In this document: piece by piece, positions 13,745-20,419 of the stretch | How the letters are laid out: every line of letters starts with the position of its first letter | Position numbering within the stretch: position 1 is the first letter of the stretch | Origin: a virus | Reading direction: 5' to 3' (one strand) | Virus record (IMG/VR): IMGVR_UViG_3300042886_000400 | Span: 1 to 30,935 of that record | Length of the DNA: 30,935 nucleotides | Position numbers and translations under genes: made by a program | The notes under the pieces: generated by a model | The model's input: only the letters and a program-made list of their open reading frames with translations | Databases searched by the model: none | What the model was told of the DNA's origin: nothing

Positions 13745-13878
13745 GAGAATTGCAAGATGGGTTTGAGATTCTCCCAGCACTTGCAAAAAGTAACAAGAAA
13801 AAAGAATTAATGGATTTATGGCTAGGCTATCCTAGCGTAGTAGTTGACACCTTCACAGAAAAACGTACAAAGAAATGA
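13729..13878 (+). CDS. Hypothetical microprotein (49 residues)
   Basis: MRYELRELQDGFEILPALAKSNKKKELMDLWLGYPSVVVDTFTEKRTKK. The stop overlaps the ERF start (ATGA), implying translational coupling to the recombinase. A helical core with a basic tail. No recognised family. Confidence 0.5.
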   Translation: MRYELRELQDGFEILPALAKSNKKKELMDLWLGYPSVVVDTFTEKRTKK

Positions 13879-14366
13879 AAAACATCGCAACCGCATTGGT
13901 ACTTGCACAATCAGAAATGAGCAATCCAGTTAAACAGGCTTCTAATCCTTTTTTTAAGTCAAAATATAGCGACTTAAACGCAGTTAGGGAAGCAATACTG
14001 CCAATCCTAAATAAGCATAAAATAAGCGTCTTACAGCCTATTTGTCAAATCGACGGCAAAAACTACGTTAAAACACTTTTACTTCATGAAAGTGGCGAAA
14101 CATTGGAAAGTAATACTGAAATTATCTTCAACAAGCTTAACGATGCACAGTCGCAAGGTAGCGGTATTTCTTACGCTAGGCGTTACGGATTACAAAGCTT
14201 TCTTTGTGTTGGGGCGGATGATGACGATGGTAACAAGGCAAGCGCAGTAAGCACAAAACCAGTCGCCACCGCCGAAAACTTGGCTAAAGCTAAATTGAAA
14301 GGCGCAACAATTGAAGAGGTTGAAAAATATTATACATTAACAGAACAACAAAAAAATGAATACTAA
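13875..14366 (+). CDS. erf: ERF-type single-strand annealing recombinase
   Basis: 163 residues. NIATALVLAQSEMSNPVKQASNPFFKSKYSDLNAV and AQSQGSGISYARRYGLQSFLCVGADDDDGN are the hallmarks of the ERF superfamily (P22 Erf), ring-forming proteins that anneal complementary single strands in phage recombination and genome circularisation. The C-terminal part (TAENLAKAKLKGATIEEVEKYYTLTEQQ) is a typical variable tail. It lies in the same region as a DUF3127 OB-fold protein; the DUF1064 nuclease across the divergent region could process the products. No exonuclease partner was identified. Confidence 0.9.
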   Translation: MKNIATALVLAQSEMSNPVKQASNPFFKSKYSDLNAVREAILPILNKHKISVLQPICQIDGKNYVKTLLLHESGETLESNTEIIFNKLNDAQSQGSGISYARRYGLQSFLCVGADDDDGNKASAVSTKPVATAENLAKAKLKGATIEEVEKYYTLTEQQKNEY

Positions 14367-14799
14367 AATAACCACTATTAACCCTGTCAGCGTTCAGCTT
14401 GACAGGGTAGGAATTGAGGAGGTTTCTGAAAACTTAATTGAATCTTTTAAAAATGGCGAACTTGACGCACTTGAAATGGACTGTAAGCTAAAATTTGCAG
14501 AGGAATCTATAAAGTCGTCACGTGAGAAAATAAAGCCTTATGTGATGAAAAAAGAAATCGGATCTACTCACGAACTTTTCGGGTGTAAAGTTTCAAAGCG
14601 TAACGGGTATGCCATACTAGATTTTGAGCAAGACGCAGAATATGCGATATTGAAAAAGCAACTGGATGAGCGCAAATCGTTACTTTCACAAAGCTTTAAG
14701 ACTGTTCACAGCGTTGTCACAGAGGATGGCGAAGTAGTGCCAAAGTTGCCCGTAAAGTCGTACACCAGTGATTCAATTTCATATACATTTAAGAAATGA
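14356..14799 (+). CDS. Hypothetical protein downstream of ERF
   Basis: 147 residues overlapping the ERF end by 11 bases. Helical N-terminal half (SENLIESFKNGELDALEMDCK, AEESIKSSREKIKPYVMKK), then a small beta part (GCKVSKRNGYAILDF), a helical segment (YAILKKQLDERKSLLSQSF) and a tail (KSYTSDSISYTFKK). The layout recalls Gp157-like proteins of phage recombination modules, but I cannot confirm this. Probably a partner of ERF. Confidence 0.6.
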   Translation: MNTKITTINPVSVQLDRVGIEEVSENLIESFKNGELDALEMDCKLKFAEESIKSSREKIKPYVMKKEIGSTHELFGCKVSKRNGYAILDFEQDAEYAILKKQLDERKSLLSQSFKTVHSVVTEDGEVVPKLPVKSYTSDSISYTFKK

Positions 14800-15002
14800 T
14801 ACACGGAGACGAAATGCAATGGGAAAAATTCTATAAATGTTTAGATTATTTAAAAGAAAAAAAAATGACAACAAATGGTTTTAGAATTTCTAGGGATTGC
14901 AATAATGGAGATATTACTATTCGATATCAAAATATTTTAATTGAAGAAAAAAACATGAATTTAGCTTTTAAGCAATTTAAAAAACAATTAACTAATAAGT
15001 AA
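14796..15002 (+). CDS. Hypothetical 68-residue protein
   Basis: MIHGDEMQWEKFYKCLDYLKEKKMTTNGFRISRD..., with a ITIRYQNI strand and a basic helical end. It begins with MIHG like the next gene (MIHGEPIS), both starting in ATGATACACGG. The shared start may reflect a conserved translation signal or a small duplication. ATGA overlap with the upstream gene. Function unknown. Confidence 0.55.
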   Translation: MIHGDEMQWEKFYKCLDYLKEKKMTTNGFRISRDCNNGDITIRYQNILIEEKNMNLAFKQFKKQLTNK

Positions 15003-15004
15003 AA

Positions 15005-15235
15005 ATGATACACGGTGAACCAATAAGCGCACAGGTGGAACGAAAACGCCTGTGCGACATAGTTAAGAGCAACTATGAAAAAAAAGAAAGCCAATTTATT
15101 ATCATGGTTGGCAAAGTTTACTATAATAAAGATGCGGGGCGTGTGACATTAGCCGAAAATGCTACCAAGCTGAATTCTAAGGAGGTAAACGCAATCGCAA
15201 AATCAATATTTAAATCAAAAGTTATAAAAATATGA
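15005..15235 (+). CDS. Hypothetical 76-residue protein
   Basis: MIHGEPISAQVERKRLCDIVKSNYEKKESQFIIMVG..., ending NAIAKSIFKSKVIKI. Basic alpha/beta protein. Starts two bases after the previous stop and overlaps the following membrane protein by four bases. No family recognised. Confidence 0.6.
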   Translation: MIHGEPISAQVERKRLCDIVKSNYEKKESQFIIMVGKVYYNKDAGRVTLAENATKLNSKEVNAIAKSIFKSKVIKI

Positions 15236-15357
15236 GCACTTTATTAATTATCATGTTAGGCATTGGATTAAGCTTATTAGTTGTTTATTCGGTATTACTT
15301 ATATTTTGGTTTGTACAGGACTACAACGAAGCCGAAAAGGCCAATAAAAAATTTTAG
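15232..15357 (+). CDS. Single-pass membrane microprotein
   Basis: 41 residues: MSTLLIIMLGIGLSLLVVYSVLLIFWF (one long hydrophobic helix) followed by a charged tail QDYNEAEKANKKF. ATGA overlap with the gene upstream. Probably an inner-membrane protein with a cytoplasmic or periplasmic tail; function unknown. Confidence 0.55.
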   Translation: MSTLLIIMLGIGLSLLVVYSVLLIFWFVQDYNEAEKANKKF

Positions 15358-15386
15358 GATGAAAACGATTATTATTTATAACAAAA

Positions 15387-16271
15387 ATGGCAAAGATAGA
15401 TTTAGAATTTAGAAGTATCCTTGAAACAGTATTAACACAAGGTATTGAGTACAAAAACGAAAGACGCAATGTAAAGCGTTTACAGATACCTAGCTATACA
15501 TTCAGACATGAATTTAGCGACGGTTTTCCAGCATTGACGCTTAAAAAATTAGCGTTTAAAAGCGTTATAACAGAGTTGATTTGGTTTCTGAGAGGGGATA
15601 ACAATGTGAAATTTCTTAACGAAAACCACTGTAAAATTTGGAATAAAGATGCTTATAATTGGCACAAAAAGACCGAAGAAGCGCCACTTGACGAAGCTGT
15701 TTTTTATGATCTAGGTCAAGGCTCAGTAGGTCAAAATTATTCGGTACAATGGCGTAATTTTGGGGGTAAAGTGGACCAAATAAGTAATTTAATTCGTGAC
15801 ATGAAAGCGGATATAATGGGCAGTAGGTTAATTGTTAATGCATGGAATCCTCTAGAATTAGACAAAACAGCATTACCCCCATGCCATTCACAGTTCCAAA
15901 TTATAGGCGTTCCTCTTGGTGATGGAAAGTATGGTTTTGAGTTGCATTGGTATCAGCGGAGTGTAGATTTGCTTTTAGGTTTACCATTCAACATTGCATC
16001 ATACGCTAGTTTAGCGTTGATTTTAGAAAAAATAACAGGATATAAGGCATTGGCTATACAAGGGGACTTAAAGTGTGTACACCTATATGAAAATCAAATA
16101 CAACCTGCAATGGATATGTTTACATTAGATTGCTTTAAATATCAAAATTGCGAACTTGAAATAAAAAGTTTTGAAAACTTTGAAAATTTATTGCCTAGTG
16201 ATTTTAAATTAGTAAATTACGATTCTTATCAAGCGGTAAAAGTTGAAATGTTAGCCCCAAAAGAGATATGA
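15387..16271 (+). CDS. thyA: Thymidylate synthase
   Basis: 294 residues, converts dUMP to dTMP with methylene-tetrahydrofolate. Seen: LTLKKLAFKSVITELIWFLRGD (50-71), catalytic Cys166 in ALPPCHSQFQ, the dUMP-binding YQRSVDLLLGLPFNIASYA (189-207) with Asn202, and HLYENQIQPA (232-241). Asn202 (not Asp) argues for dUMP rather than dCMP as substrate, so a methylase, not a dCMP hydroxymethylase. The C-terminus ends MLAPKEI instead of the usual short PMAV-like end. It supplies dTMP for phage DNA synthesis. Confidence 0.95.
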   Translation: MAKIDLEFRSILETVLTQGIEYKNERRNVKRLQIPSYTFRHEFSDGFPALTLKKLAFKSVITELIWFLRGDNNVKFLNENHCKIWNKDAYNWHKKTEEAPLDEAVFYDLGQGSVGQNYSVQWRNFGGKVDQISNLIRDMKADIMGSRLIVNAWNPLELDKTALPPCHSQFQIIGVPLGDGKYGFELHWYQRSVDLLLGLPFNIASYASLALILEKITGYKALAIQGDLKCVHLYENQIQPAMDMFTLDCFKYQNCELEIKSFENFENLLPSDFKLVNYDSYQAVKVEMLAPKEI

Positions 16272-16459
16272 AACATAAACACTGTTGCGACTCGTTTAAG
16301 CATTTTATAAATATTTTTTATTGGATGACTTATTTTAATAAAAAAGATAAAATAAAATACATTATGCCATACACTTATCAAGATGGCATAAAATACAGGG
16401 TAAACCATTGCCCTAGTTGCGGTGCAAATATCAGGGATATAGAATTAAGCAAGATATGA
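16268..16459 (+). CDS. Small zinc-finger-like protein
   Basis: 63 residues with KHCCDSFKHF near the N-terminus and CPSCGANI at 48-55, the latter half of a zinc ribbon common in phage Lar-like proteins. The first pair (CC plus His) is 40 residues away, so a complete site is possible but not certain. Overlaps thyA by four bases (ATGA). Confidence 0.55.
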   Translation: MKHKHCCDSFKHFINIFYWMTYFNKKDKIKYIMPYTYQDGIKYRVNHCPSCGANIRDIELSKI

Positions 16460-16743
16460 AAGATACGATTATAAGAGATTCACGAACGACGACATTATTG
16501 GTAATGTCGTCGTTAATGTTGGAAAACATAGATTGGTTAGAAAATAGCCAAGATAAATTTGTTTTTCCAAAAAAGTTAAAAGGCGCACTTTACACCCTTG
16601 CTGACGAACTTGAAAAACTAGGTAAAGGTGTTTTTTCAAAGACTTCAAAAGAGGATGTAGAACTATTCGAAATGAACCAAAAAACGCTATTGCTTTTATT
16701 AAAAGCGTTCCAAGAAGGTAAAGTGGAGGTACAAAATGACTAA
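16456..16743 (+). CDS. Hypothetical 95-residue helical protein
   Basis: MKDTIIRDSRTTTLLVMSSLMLENIDWLENSQDKF..., predicted all-helical, ending QEGKVEVQND. The open frame begins earlier at ATG 16417, but ATG 16456 overlaps the zinc-finger stop (ATGA) and is the coupled start. Function unknown. Confidence 0.6.
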   Translation: MKDTIIRDSRTTTLLVMSSLMLENIDWLENSQDKFVFPKKLKGALYTLADELEKLGKGVFSKTSKEDVELFEMNQKTLLLLLKAFQEGKVEVQND

Positions 16744-16831
16744 CCAAGATCTACTAAACGAATTTAGCGAAAAGTATAATTTATCATTTACAGCAAAAAA
16801 AAGACTTAGAAATATTAATTTATGCAGTTAA
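16736..16831 (+). CDS. Microprotein (31 residues)
   Basis: MTNQDLLNEFSEKYNLSFTAKKRLRNINLCS, overlapping both neighbours (8 and 10 bases). It may be a real small helical protein or only a coupling frame that delivers ribosomes to the lipoprotein gene. Evidence is limited to packing. Confidence 0.35.
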   Translation: MTNQDLLNEFSEKYNLSFTAKKRLRNINLCS

Positions 16832-16995
16832 GAATAATAACAATGGCGTTTATGTTCCTTGCTTCATGTGTTCCGAAAGAGGAAAAGCAAGTAAAAAGTA
16901 GTATTGAGGTTATCACGTACCAATACAAAAAAAGCGAAAATAAAGATACCAATTATTTAGAAAAAGAAGATAGTTTAAACTTAACAATTAGATGA
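16822..16995 (+). CDS. Small phage lipoprotein
   Basis: 57 residues: MQLRIITMAFMFLASC at the N-terminus is a short signal peptide with lipobox LASC (Cys16). A charged 41-residue mature part follows (VPKEEKQVKSSIEVITYQYKK...). It should be lipid-anchored outside the inner membrane. It overlaps the cytosine methyltransferase gene (ATGA). Small phage lipoproteins made early can block receptors or DNA entry of competing phages (for example Llp of T5); that role is a hypothesis here. Confidence 0.6.
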   Translation: MQLRIITMAFMFLASCVPKEEKQVKSSIEVITYQYKKSENKDTNYLEKEDSLNLTIR

Positions 16996-17636
16996 AAGTA
17001 TTAAATCTCTACGCTTGTCTTGGCGGTAATAGATACAAATGGACTGACTGCGAAGTTACAGCGGTTGAATTAGACCCTGAAGCAGCGCGATTATATCAAG
17101 AAAGGTTTCCTGATGATGTTGTAATAGTTGCAGATGCTCATCAATATTTATTAAACCATTTTAGGGAGTTTGATTTTATTTGGAGTTCTCCACCTTGTCC
17201 AACGCATAGCAGAGTTAGAATAAGTCAAAAAAATAGAGAATGTTTTGACTTTAAATATCCTGATATGAAATTATACGAGGAAATTATATTCCTTGCAAAT
17301 TTTTTTGATGGAAAATATGTAGTTGAAAATGTAATACCATTTTATGAGCCGTTAATACCAGCACAAAAAAGAGGTAGGCATCTATATTGGACTAATTTTA
17401 AATTGCCAAAAGATGTTGGAGAAAGAATTGAGGGTAAAGGACTTATTTCAAGAGGTAAAAATGAAGTTGAACAATTATCTAAATTTCATAATTATGATTT
17501 TAGAAAATATAAAGGAGAGCAAAGCATGGTAAAAATGGCTAGGAATTTAGTAGATTTTGAGGTAGGATTAACTATATTTAATACCGCAAGAAATATTCAA
17601 AATAAATCAAAATCAAATCAAATAAATTTATTTTAA
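16992..17636 (+). CDS. DNA cytosine-C5 methyltransferase (compact)
   Basis: 214 residues, methylates cytosine in phage DNA with AdoMet. Seen: motif I VLNLYACLGGNRYKW (variant of the usual DLFAGIGG), AVELDPEAARLYQERFP (24-40), catalytic motif IV SSPPCPTHSR with Cys69, motif VI ENV (112-114), motif VIII KRGRHLYWTNF (127-137). The protein is about 100 residues shorter than bacterial enzymes and has a reduced target-recognition region and no clear motif IX/X, so it may need a partner or have loose specificity. Adds to the helicase-methyltransferase as a second DNA modification activity. Confidence 0.85.
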   Translation: MKVLNLYACLGGNRYKWTDCEVTAVELDPEAARLYQERFPDDVVIVADAHQYLLNHFREFDFIWSSPPCPTHSRVRISQKNRECFDFKYPDMKLYEEIIFLANFFDGKYVVENVIPFYEPLIPAQKRGRHLYWTNFKLPKDVGERIEGKGLISRGKNEVEQLSKFHNYDFRKYKGEQSMVKMARNLVDFEVGLTIFNTARNIQNKSKSNQINLF

Positions 17637-17812
17637 TGAAACTAGACAAAACAAAATCATGTCCGGAATGCCCCGAAAATTGGATAATGAATGAAAATCA
17701 CAAAAGGGAAAGCTTAATTATCTCGCTTCGTGGGTGGTGGAACAATGAGCGAACGGCTCAAAGGGTAGAAGTTATTGAAGGTATTATAAAAGCATTGAGG
17801 CGTGAAGGTTAG
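17636..17812 (+). CDS. Hypothetical 58-residue protein with CPECP motif
   Basis: MKLDKTKSCPECPENWIMNENHKRESLIISLRGWWNNERTAQ..., one CxxC pair (SCPEC) that might bind metal in a dimer, then a basic helix. It overlaps the methyltransferase stop by one base and the next gene by 11 bases. Confidence 0.5.
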   Translation: MKLDKTKSCPECPENWIMNENHKRESLIISLRGWWNNERTAQRVEVIEGIIKALRREG

Positions 17813-18059
17813 GGGTTTTGACGGCAAAATACGTGAGTTGATACCCGTTGAGGGTGGTAACTGCCAAACGTCACAACATCAAGACTACGGAAGTTTAAGT
17901 AAGTCCGCAAGTATGCTTAATCGTAATCAGGCTTACTGTTATCACTGCCGTGAAAAGCTTGGATATATTGACGTAAAAAGTGACGAAGCAAGAAAACACG
18001 CTTGCAATAAATTGTATAAAAATGAAAATAATAAAAAAAGATATGATAAAGGCAACTAG
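17802..18059 (+). CDS. Hypothetical Cys/His protein, GTG start
   Basis: 85 residues, starting GTG at 17802 inside the previous gene. Contains NCQTSQHQDYG and YCYHCREKLGY, together a possible C-H-C-C zinc site, then a basic tail with KKRYDKGN. No ATG alternative lies near, and the coupling with the upstream stop supports the GTG start. Function unknown. Confidence 0.55.
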   Translation: MKVRGFDGKIRELIPVEGGNCQTSQHQDYGSLSKSASMLNRNQAYCYHCREKLGYIDVKSDEARKHACNKLYKNENNKKRYDKGN

Positions 18060-18249
18060 GTTAGCAATCCACAAAGAGGGTAATAATATCGTTTTTGGTG
18101 ATAATATTGATGTAATATTACAGGATGATGGTGCAGGGTATTACTTTAATATTAATGACGAACATGGCGGTTCCGTTTCAATAGAATTCGAACAAGTCGA
18201 AGAATTGTTTAAAGCAATAAATATTTTAAAAAACAGTATTATTATTTAA
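18022..18249 (+). CDS. Hypothetical 75-residue protein
   Basis: MKIIKKDMIKATRLAIHKEGNNIVFGDNIDVILQDDGAGYYF..., beta-rich core then helix EQVEELFKAINILKNS. Possible starts: GTG 17980, ATG 18022, ATG 18043; the middle one is chosen because it keeps the basic start and overlaps the preceding gene modestly. Last gene before the 18245 promoter. Confidence 0.55.
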   Translation: MKIIKKDMIKATRLAIHKEGNNIVFGDNIDVILQDDGAGYYFNINDEHGGSVSIEFEQVEELFKAINILKNSIII

Positions 18250-18269
18250 ACAAAATTTGCTTACATTTG
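18245..18269 (+). promoter_or_regulatory. Promoter of the leader RNA / last rightward genes
   Basis: TTTAAACAAAAT (18245-18256) plus TACATTTG (18262-18269): same elements as the promoters at 5986 and 11509. No TTTG at the usual -33 distance. The box overlaps the end of the previous gene, and an ATG begins two bases after it. Confidence 0.55.
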
Positions 18270-18270
18270 A

Positions 18271-18363
18271 ATGTCGGAAATCCTTAAAACGTCAGTTTTT
18301 TAGCAAAGGAAGATACTCCGACCTTCCAACCTCAATATCACGTAGATATTGAGGTTTTAATTT
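18271..18363 (+). ncRNA. Structured leader RNA with mutually exclusive pairings
   Basis: A 10-codon frame (MSEILKTSVF, 18271-18303) starts right after the promoter. Around it, GTCGGA (18273-18278) pairs with TCCGAC (18317-18322), TCCTT (18281-18285) with AAGGA (18306-18310), and AAAAC (18286-18290) with GTTTT (18295-18299). GGAAG (18308-18312) can instead pair with CTTCC (18323-18327), which breaks the others. A 12-bp hairpin, AACCTCAATATC (18328-18339) with GATATTGAGGTT (18345-18356) and a T-rich tail, follows as a terminator. It could be an attenuator for the gene at 18370 or a small stand-alone RNA. Confidence 0.5.
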
Positions 18364-18369
18364 AAAAAA

Positions 18370-18546
18370 ATGACTGAAAAACTAGCTGTAAATTTAAAAA
18401 TAGGCACTTATCACAGATTAGCCAAAGTACAGGGGAAAACTTTTGACGATAAAGTAGATTACTTATTGTCGCTTATTGAGGCACGAAAAGGTAAATTTTG
18501 TTGGTATTTAGATGTAAAAGAATATGAAAAAGGAAATACAAATTGA
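18370..18546 (+). CDS. Hypothetical 58-residue protein, possibly DNA-binding
   Basis: MTEKLAVNLKIGTYHRLAKVQGKTFDDKVDYLLSLIEARK... The short strand LAVNLKI followed by two helices (YHRLAKVQG, FDDKVDYLLSLIE) resembles a ribbon-helix-helix module; a Cys-Trp tail follows. It lies behind the structured leader and is coupled to the next gene (23-base overlap). A regulator is plausible, not proven. Confidence 0.5.
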   Translation: MTEKLAVNLKIGTYHRLAKVQGKTFDDKVDYLLSLIEARKGKFCWYLDVKEYEKGNTN

Positions 18547-18781
18547 TGGTAATTCAACAAATGAATTTACGGGTAATGTTGAAATTATAGACTTAGAGGA
18601 TTATCTTGAGGAAATGAAAAAACTAAATTACACTCATGTTAATATTTCTTACGATGCAGGATATGAAGAAGTGTGCTTTTTCCCTTATTATAACAGATTT
18701 GAAACAGATGAAGAATGCACCAGTAGGAAAAATAAAAATAAAAGCATAACCAAATCAATAGTTAATCGTCTTTTGCCTTAA
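18524..18781 (+). CDS. Hypothetical 85-residue acidic protein
   Basis: MKKEIQIDGNSTNEFTGNVEIIDLEDYLEEMKKLNY..., acidic in the middle with aromatic patch CFFPYYNRFET and a basic end. Last gene of the rightward operon; its stop overlaps that of the convergent spanin-like gene by four bases (18778-18781). No family recognised. Confidence 0.6.
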   Translation: MKKEIQIDGNSTNEFTGNVEIIDLEDYLEEMKKLNYTHVNISYDAGYEEVCFFPYYNRFETDEECTSRKNKNKSITKSIVNRLLP

Positions 18782-19242
18782 TACCTTATTATAAACCCAA
18801 ACAACAAAACAAAGTTAGCGATTAAGCTATATTTCAATGCTTTTTTTGGCTTATTAATTTCAGTTGTCAAAGTTTCATTTATTTCGGTAGCTTTTTCGAG
18901 TTGCTCGGCTTGTATATCACTTATTTTTATTAACGCATCTACCTGCATAGAATCAATTGCTATAATAGAATCACGTTTGTTTATTTCGCTTAGTAGCTTA
19001 AAAACAAGTTCGCGCGCTGTGGTATCAATTGTATGAAGTGTATCTACTTCGCGTTTTAGCTTAGTATAAGTCACTAATTTAACCTTTTCTTTTGCTTTCT
19101 GCATAACTACTACTTTTTGAATTAAAGTGTCTGTAATGGTCTTGTTTATGACTAATTTTTCAACCTTATCTGGCTTACATGAGTGCATTAATAACGCCCC
19201 TAAACAGAAAGACAATGTAGCAATAATAGCGTATTTAAGCAT
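18778..19242 (-). CDS. Spanin-like protein, possible unimolecular spanin
   Basis: 154 residues. N-terminal hydrophobic segment MLKYAIIATLSFCLGALLMHSC with Cys22 after a lipobox-like end (weak, MHSC), a long predicted coiled coil (about 30-130), and a C-terminal membrane segment YSLIANFVLLFGFIIRY. A lipid-anchored N-terminus, periplasmic coiled coil and inner-membrane C-terminus is the build of u-spanins, which fuse inner and outer membranes at the end of lysis. If Cys22 is not lipidated it would be an ordinary Rz-like protein. Last gene of the lysis block; convergent with the rightward operon. Confidence 0.55.
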   Translation of the reverse strand: MLKYAIIATLSFCLGALLMHSCKPDKVEKLVINKTITDTLIQKVVVMQKAKEKVKLVTYTKLKREVDTLHTIDTTARELVFKLLSEINKRDSIIAIDSMQVDALIKISDIQAEQLEKATEINETLTTEINKPKKALKYSLIANFVLLFGFIIRY

Positions 19243-19243
19243 C

Positions 19244-19345
19244 TTATTTTTTAATTTTTGGAAGTTTTGTTTTTAAAATCTCTTCCCAAGTTAATCCTGA
19301 GGTTTTTTGGATTATTTGTTTAGTTTTCTCACTCAATTGGAACAT
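19244..19345 (-). CDS. Lysis-block microprotein (33 residues)
   Basis: MFQLSEKTKQIIQKTSGLTWEEILKTKLPKIKK. ATG at 19345 inside the holin-like gene, TAA at 19244 two bases before the spanin-like ATG. A similar short sequence of the type LSxETxxIIxKTTGL occurs in the lysis block of other Bacteroidetes phages as I recall, so it is probably conserved. Function unknown. Confidence 0.5.
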   Translation of the reverse strand: MFQLSEKTKQIIQKTSGLTWEEILKTKLPKIKK

Positions 19346-19571
19346 CTTTCTTAGTAGTTTTAGTGTACGCACCAATCCCGAACATAGAAGCAATAAATGT
19401 AAAGTCAATGGTTAATACCATTTCTAATTGGCTAAAGTCCCCCAACGTAATCCATTTTACGTGAGCCGTAACAATACAAAGCATAATAGAAACTGCACTT
19501 AGTTTCTTACCACTAAAACCTTCATCTTTACTATTCAATGATGCCACTAAGTCGCTAAAGAATTGCTTCAT
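19329..19571 (-). CDS. Holin-like membrane protein
   Basis: 80 residues: amphipathic start MKQFFSDLVASLNSKDEGFSGKK, membrane segment AVSIMLCIVTAHVKWITLG, short turn, second segment MVLTIDFTFIASMFGIGAY, basic tail KTTKKDVPIE. Two membrane helices, small size and location next to lysozyme fit a class II-type holin that triggers lysis. Function inferred. Confidence 0.6.
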   Translation of the reverse strand: MKQFFSDLVASLNSKDEGFSGKKLSAVSIMLCIVTAHVKWITLGDFSQLEMVLTIDFTFIASMFGIGAYTKTTKKDVPIE

Positions 19572-19607
19572 ATTTTTCCTAGTTTTGTTTCATCTGCTTT
19601 GATTCTG

Positions 19608-20057
19608 TTAATTAATTTTTTCATACAATTCGCTTTCTGCTTTACGTCTTAACCTTAATCCTTCAAGTTGTATATGTTTGGCAAAACTCCACTTCATAAA
19701 CTCGTTTTCAATTTCTTCGCTGTTTGGGTTTATGTTTATCTTTTTTAAAAGCGTTGATTTTCCTAAAGCACCTAAACCAACATTGTAAGAAAAACAAACT
19801 AAAGCATCAAACTGGTTTTGCTTTATTGGTACGGTTACTAATCTATGCACTCCAGATTCAAACTTTTCTAAATCGTTTTTTAAAAACATTTCTGCCTGTT
19901 CTTTTGTGCAAGTGCTACCTTTCGGCACTTTGATTCCGTTTGGCAAAATAGTAGTACCGTAGCCTATAGTATCAATACCACCACTACATACATAAGCCTT
20001 TAATCTTAACCCTTCAAAACGTTTAATTAATTCTATTCCTTCACCGCTTGTTTTCAT
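19608..20057 (-). CDS. Endolysin, GH24 lysozyme
   Basis: 149 residues, hydrolyses peptidoglycan glycan strands. Seen: E15 in KRFEGLRLKAY, C24 in CSGG (Cys in place of the usual Asp), and T30 of DTIGYGTT, the E-8aa-(D/C)-5aa-T triad of the family; also NQFDALVCFSYNVGLGALGKSTLL (81-104) and GLRLRRKAESELY. No signal peptide or SAR segment, so it should need a holin for release. The N-terminus begins MKTSGEGIELIKRFEG as usual for this group. Confidence 0.93.
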   Translation of the reverse strand: MKTSGEGIELIKRFEGLRLKAYVCSGGIDTIGYGTTILPNGIKVPKGSTCTKEQAEMFLKNDLEKFESGVHRLVTVPIKQNQFDALVCFSYNVGLGALGKSTLLKKININPNSEEIENEFMKWSFAKHIQLEGLRLRRKAESELYEKIN

Positions 20058-20411
20058 TTATTTTTTTTCGTCTAATAATTGTTTCAAATACATTTCAACG
20101 CCAACTAGCGAAGCTTTCATTTTATGAACGTCTGCATTAATTTGTTCCAAACTTTTCTCTGTCTTTTCAAAATCTCTCATTAAATGCTTTTGGTCGTTGC
20201 TTATTAATTCTAATTTCGTTTCGAGTGAAATGACTTTAAAACTTAGATTCTTAAGCGAATCAATTTCGGATAGCATATACTTTACCTTGTTGTTAAGGTT
20301 CAAAATGCTTTCACGAAAATATAAGTATATAGCCCCAATCTCCACCAAAATAGCGATAAGATTTGGTAGTGACGTGAAGTATTGTACTAGCTGTGTTTGT
20401 AAAATTACCAT
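20058..20411 (-). CDS. Membrane-anchored coiled-coil protein in lysis block
   Basis: 117 residues: one membrane segment (NLIAILVEIGAIYLYF, about 17-32) then a long predicted coiled coil (YMLSEIDSLKNLSFKVIS; KHLMRDFEKTEKSLEQINADV) and a charged tail. It could be a second holin-type or an accessory lysis protein (XhlA-like, inverted). The gap to lysozyme is zero bases. Function not shown. Confidence 0.55.
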   Translation of the reverse strand: MVILQTQLVQYFTSLPNLIAILVEIGAIYLYFRESILNLNNKVKYMLSEIDSLKNLSFKVISLETKLELISNDQKHLMRDFEKTEKSLEQINADVHKMKASLVGVEMYLKQLLDEKK

Positions 20412-20419
20412 GGCGCAAA

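Noticed and set aside
15360-15413. A 17-codon frame before thymidylate synthase (MKTIIIYNKNGKDRFRI)
   Set aside because: It could be a coupling leader but has no supporting feature beyond its start and stop; not listed as a gene.
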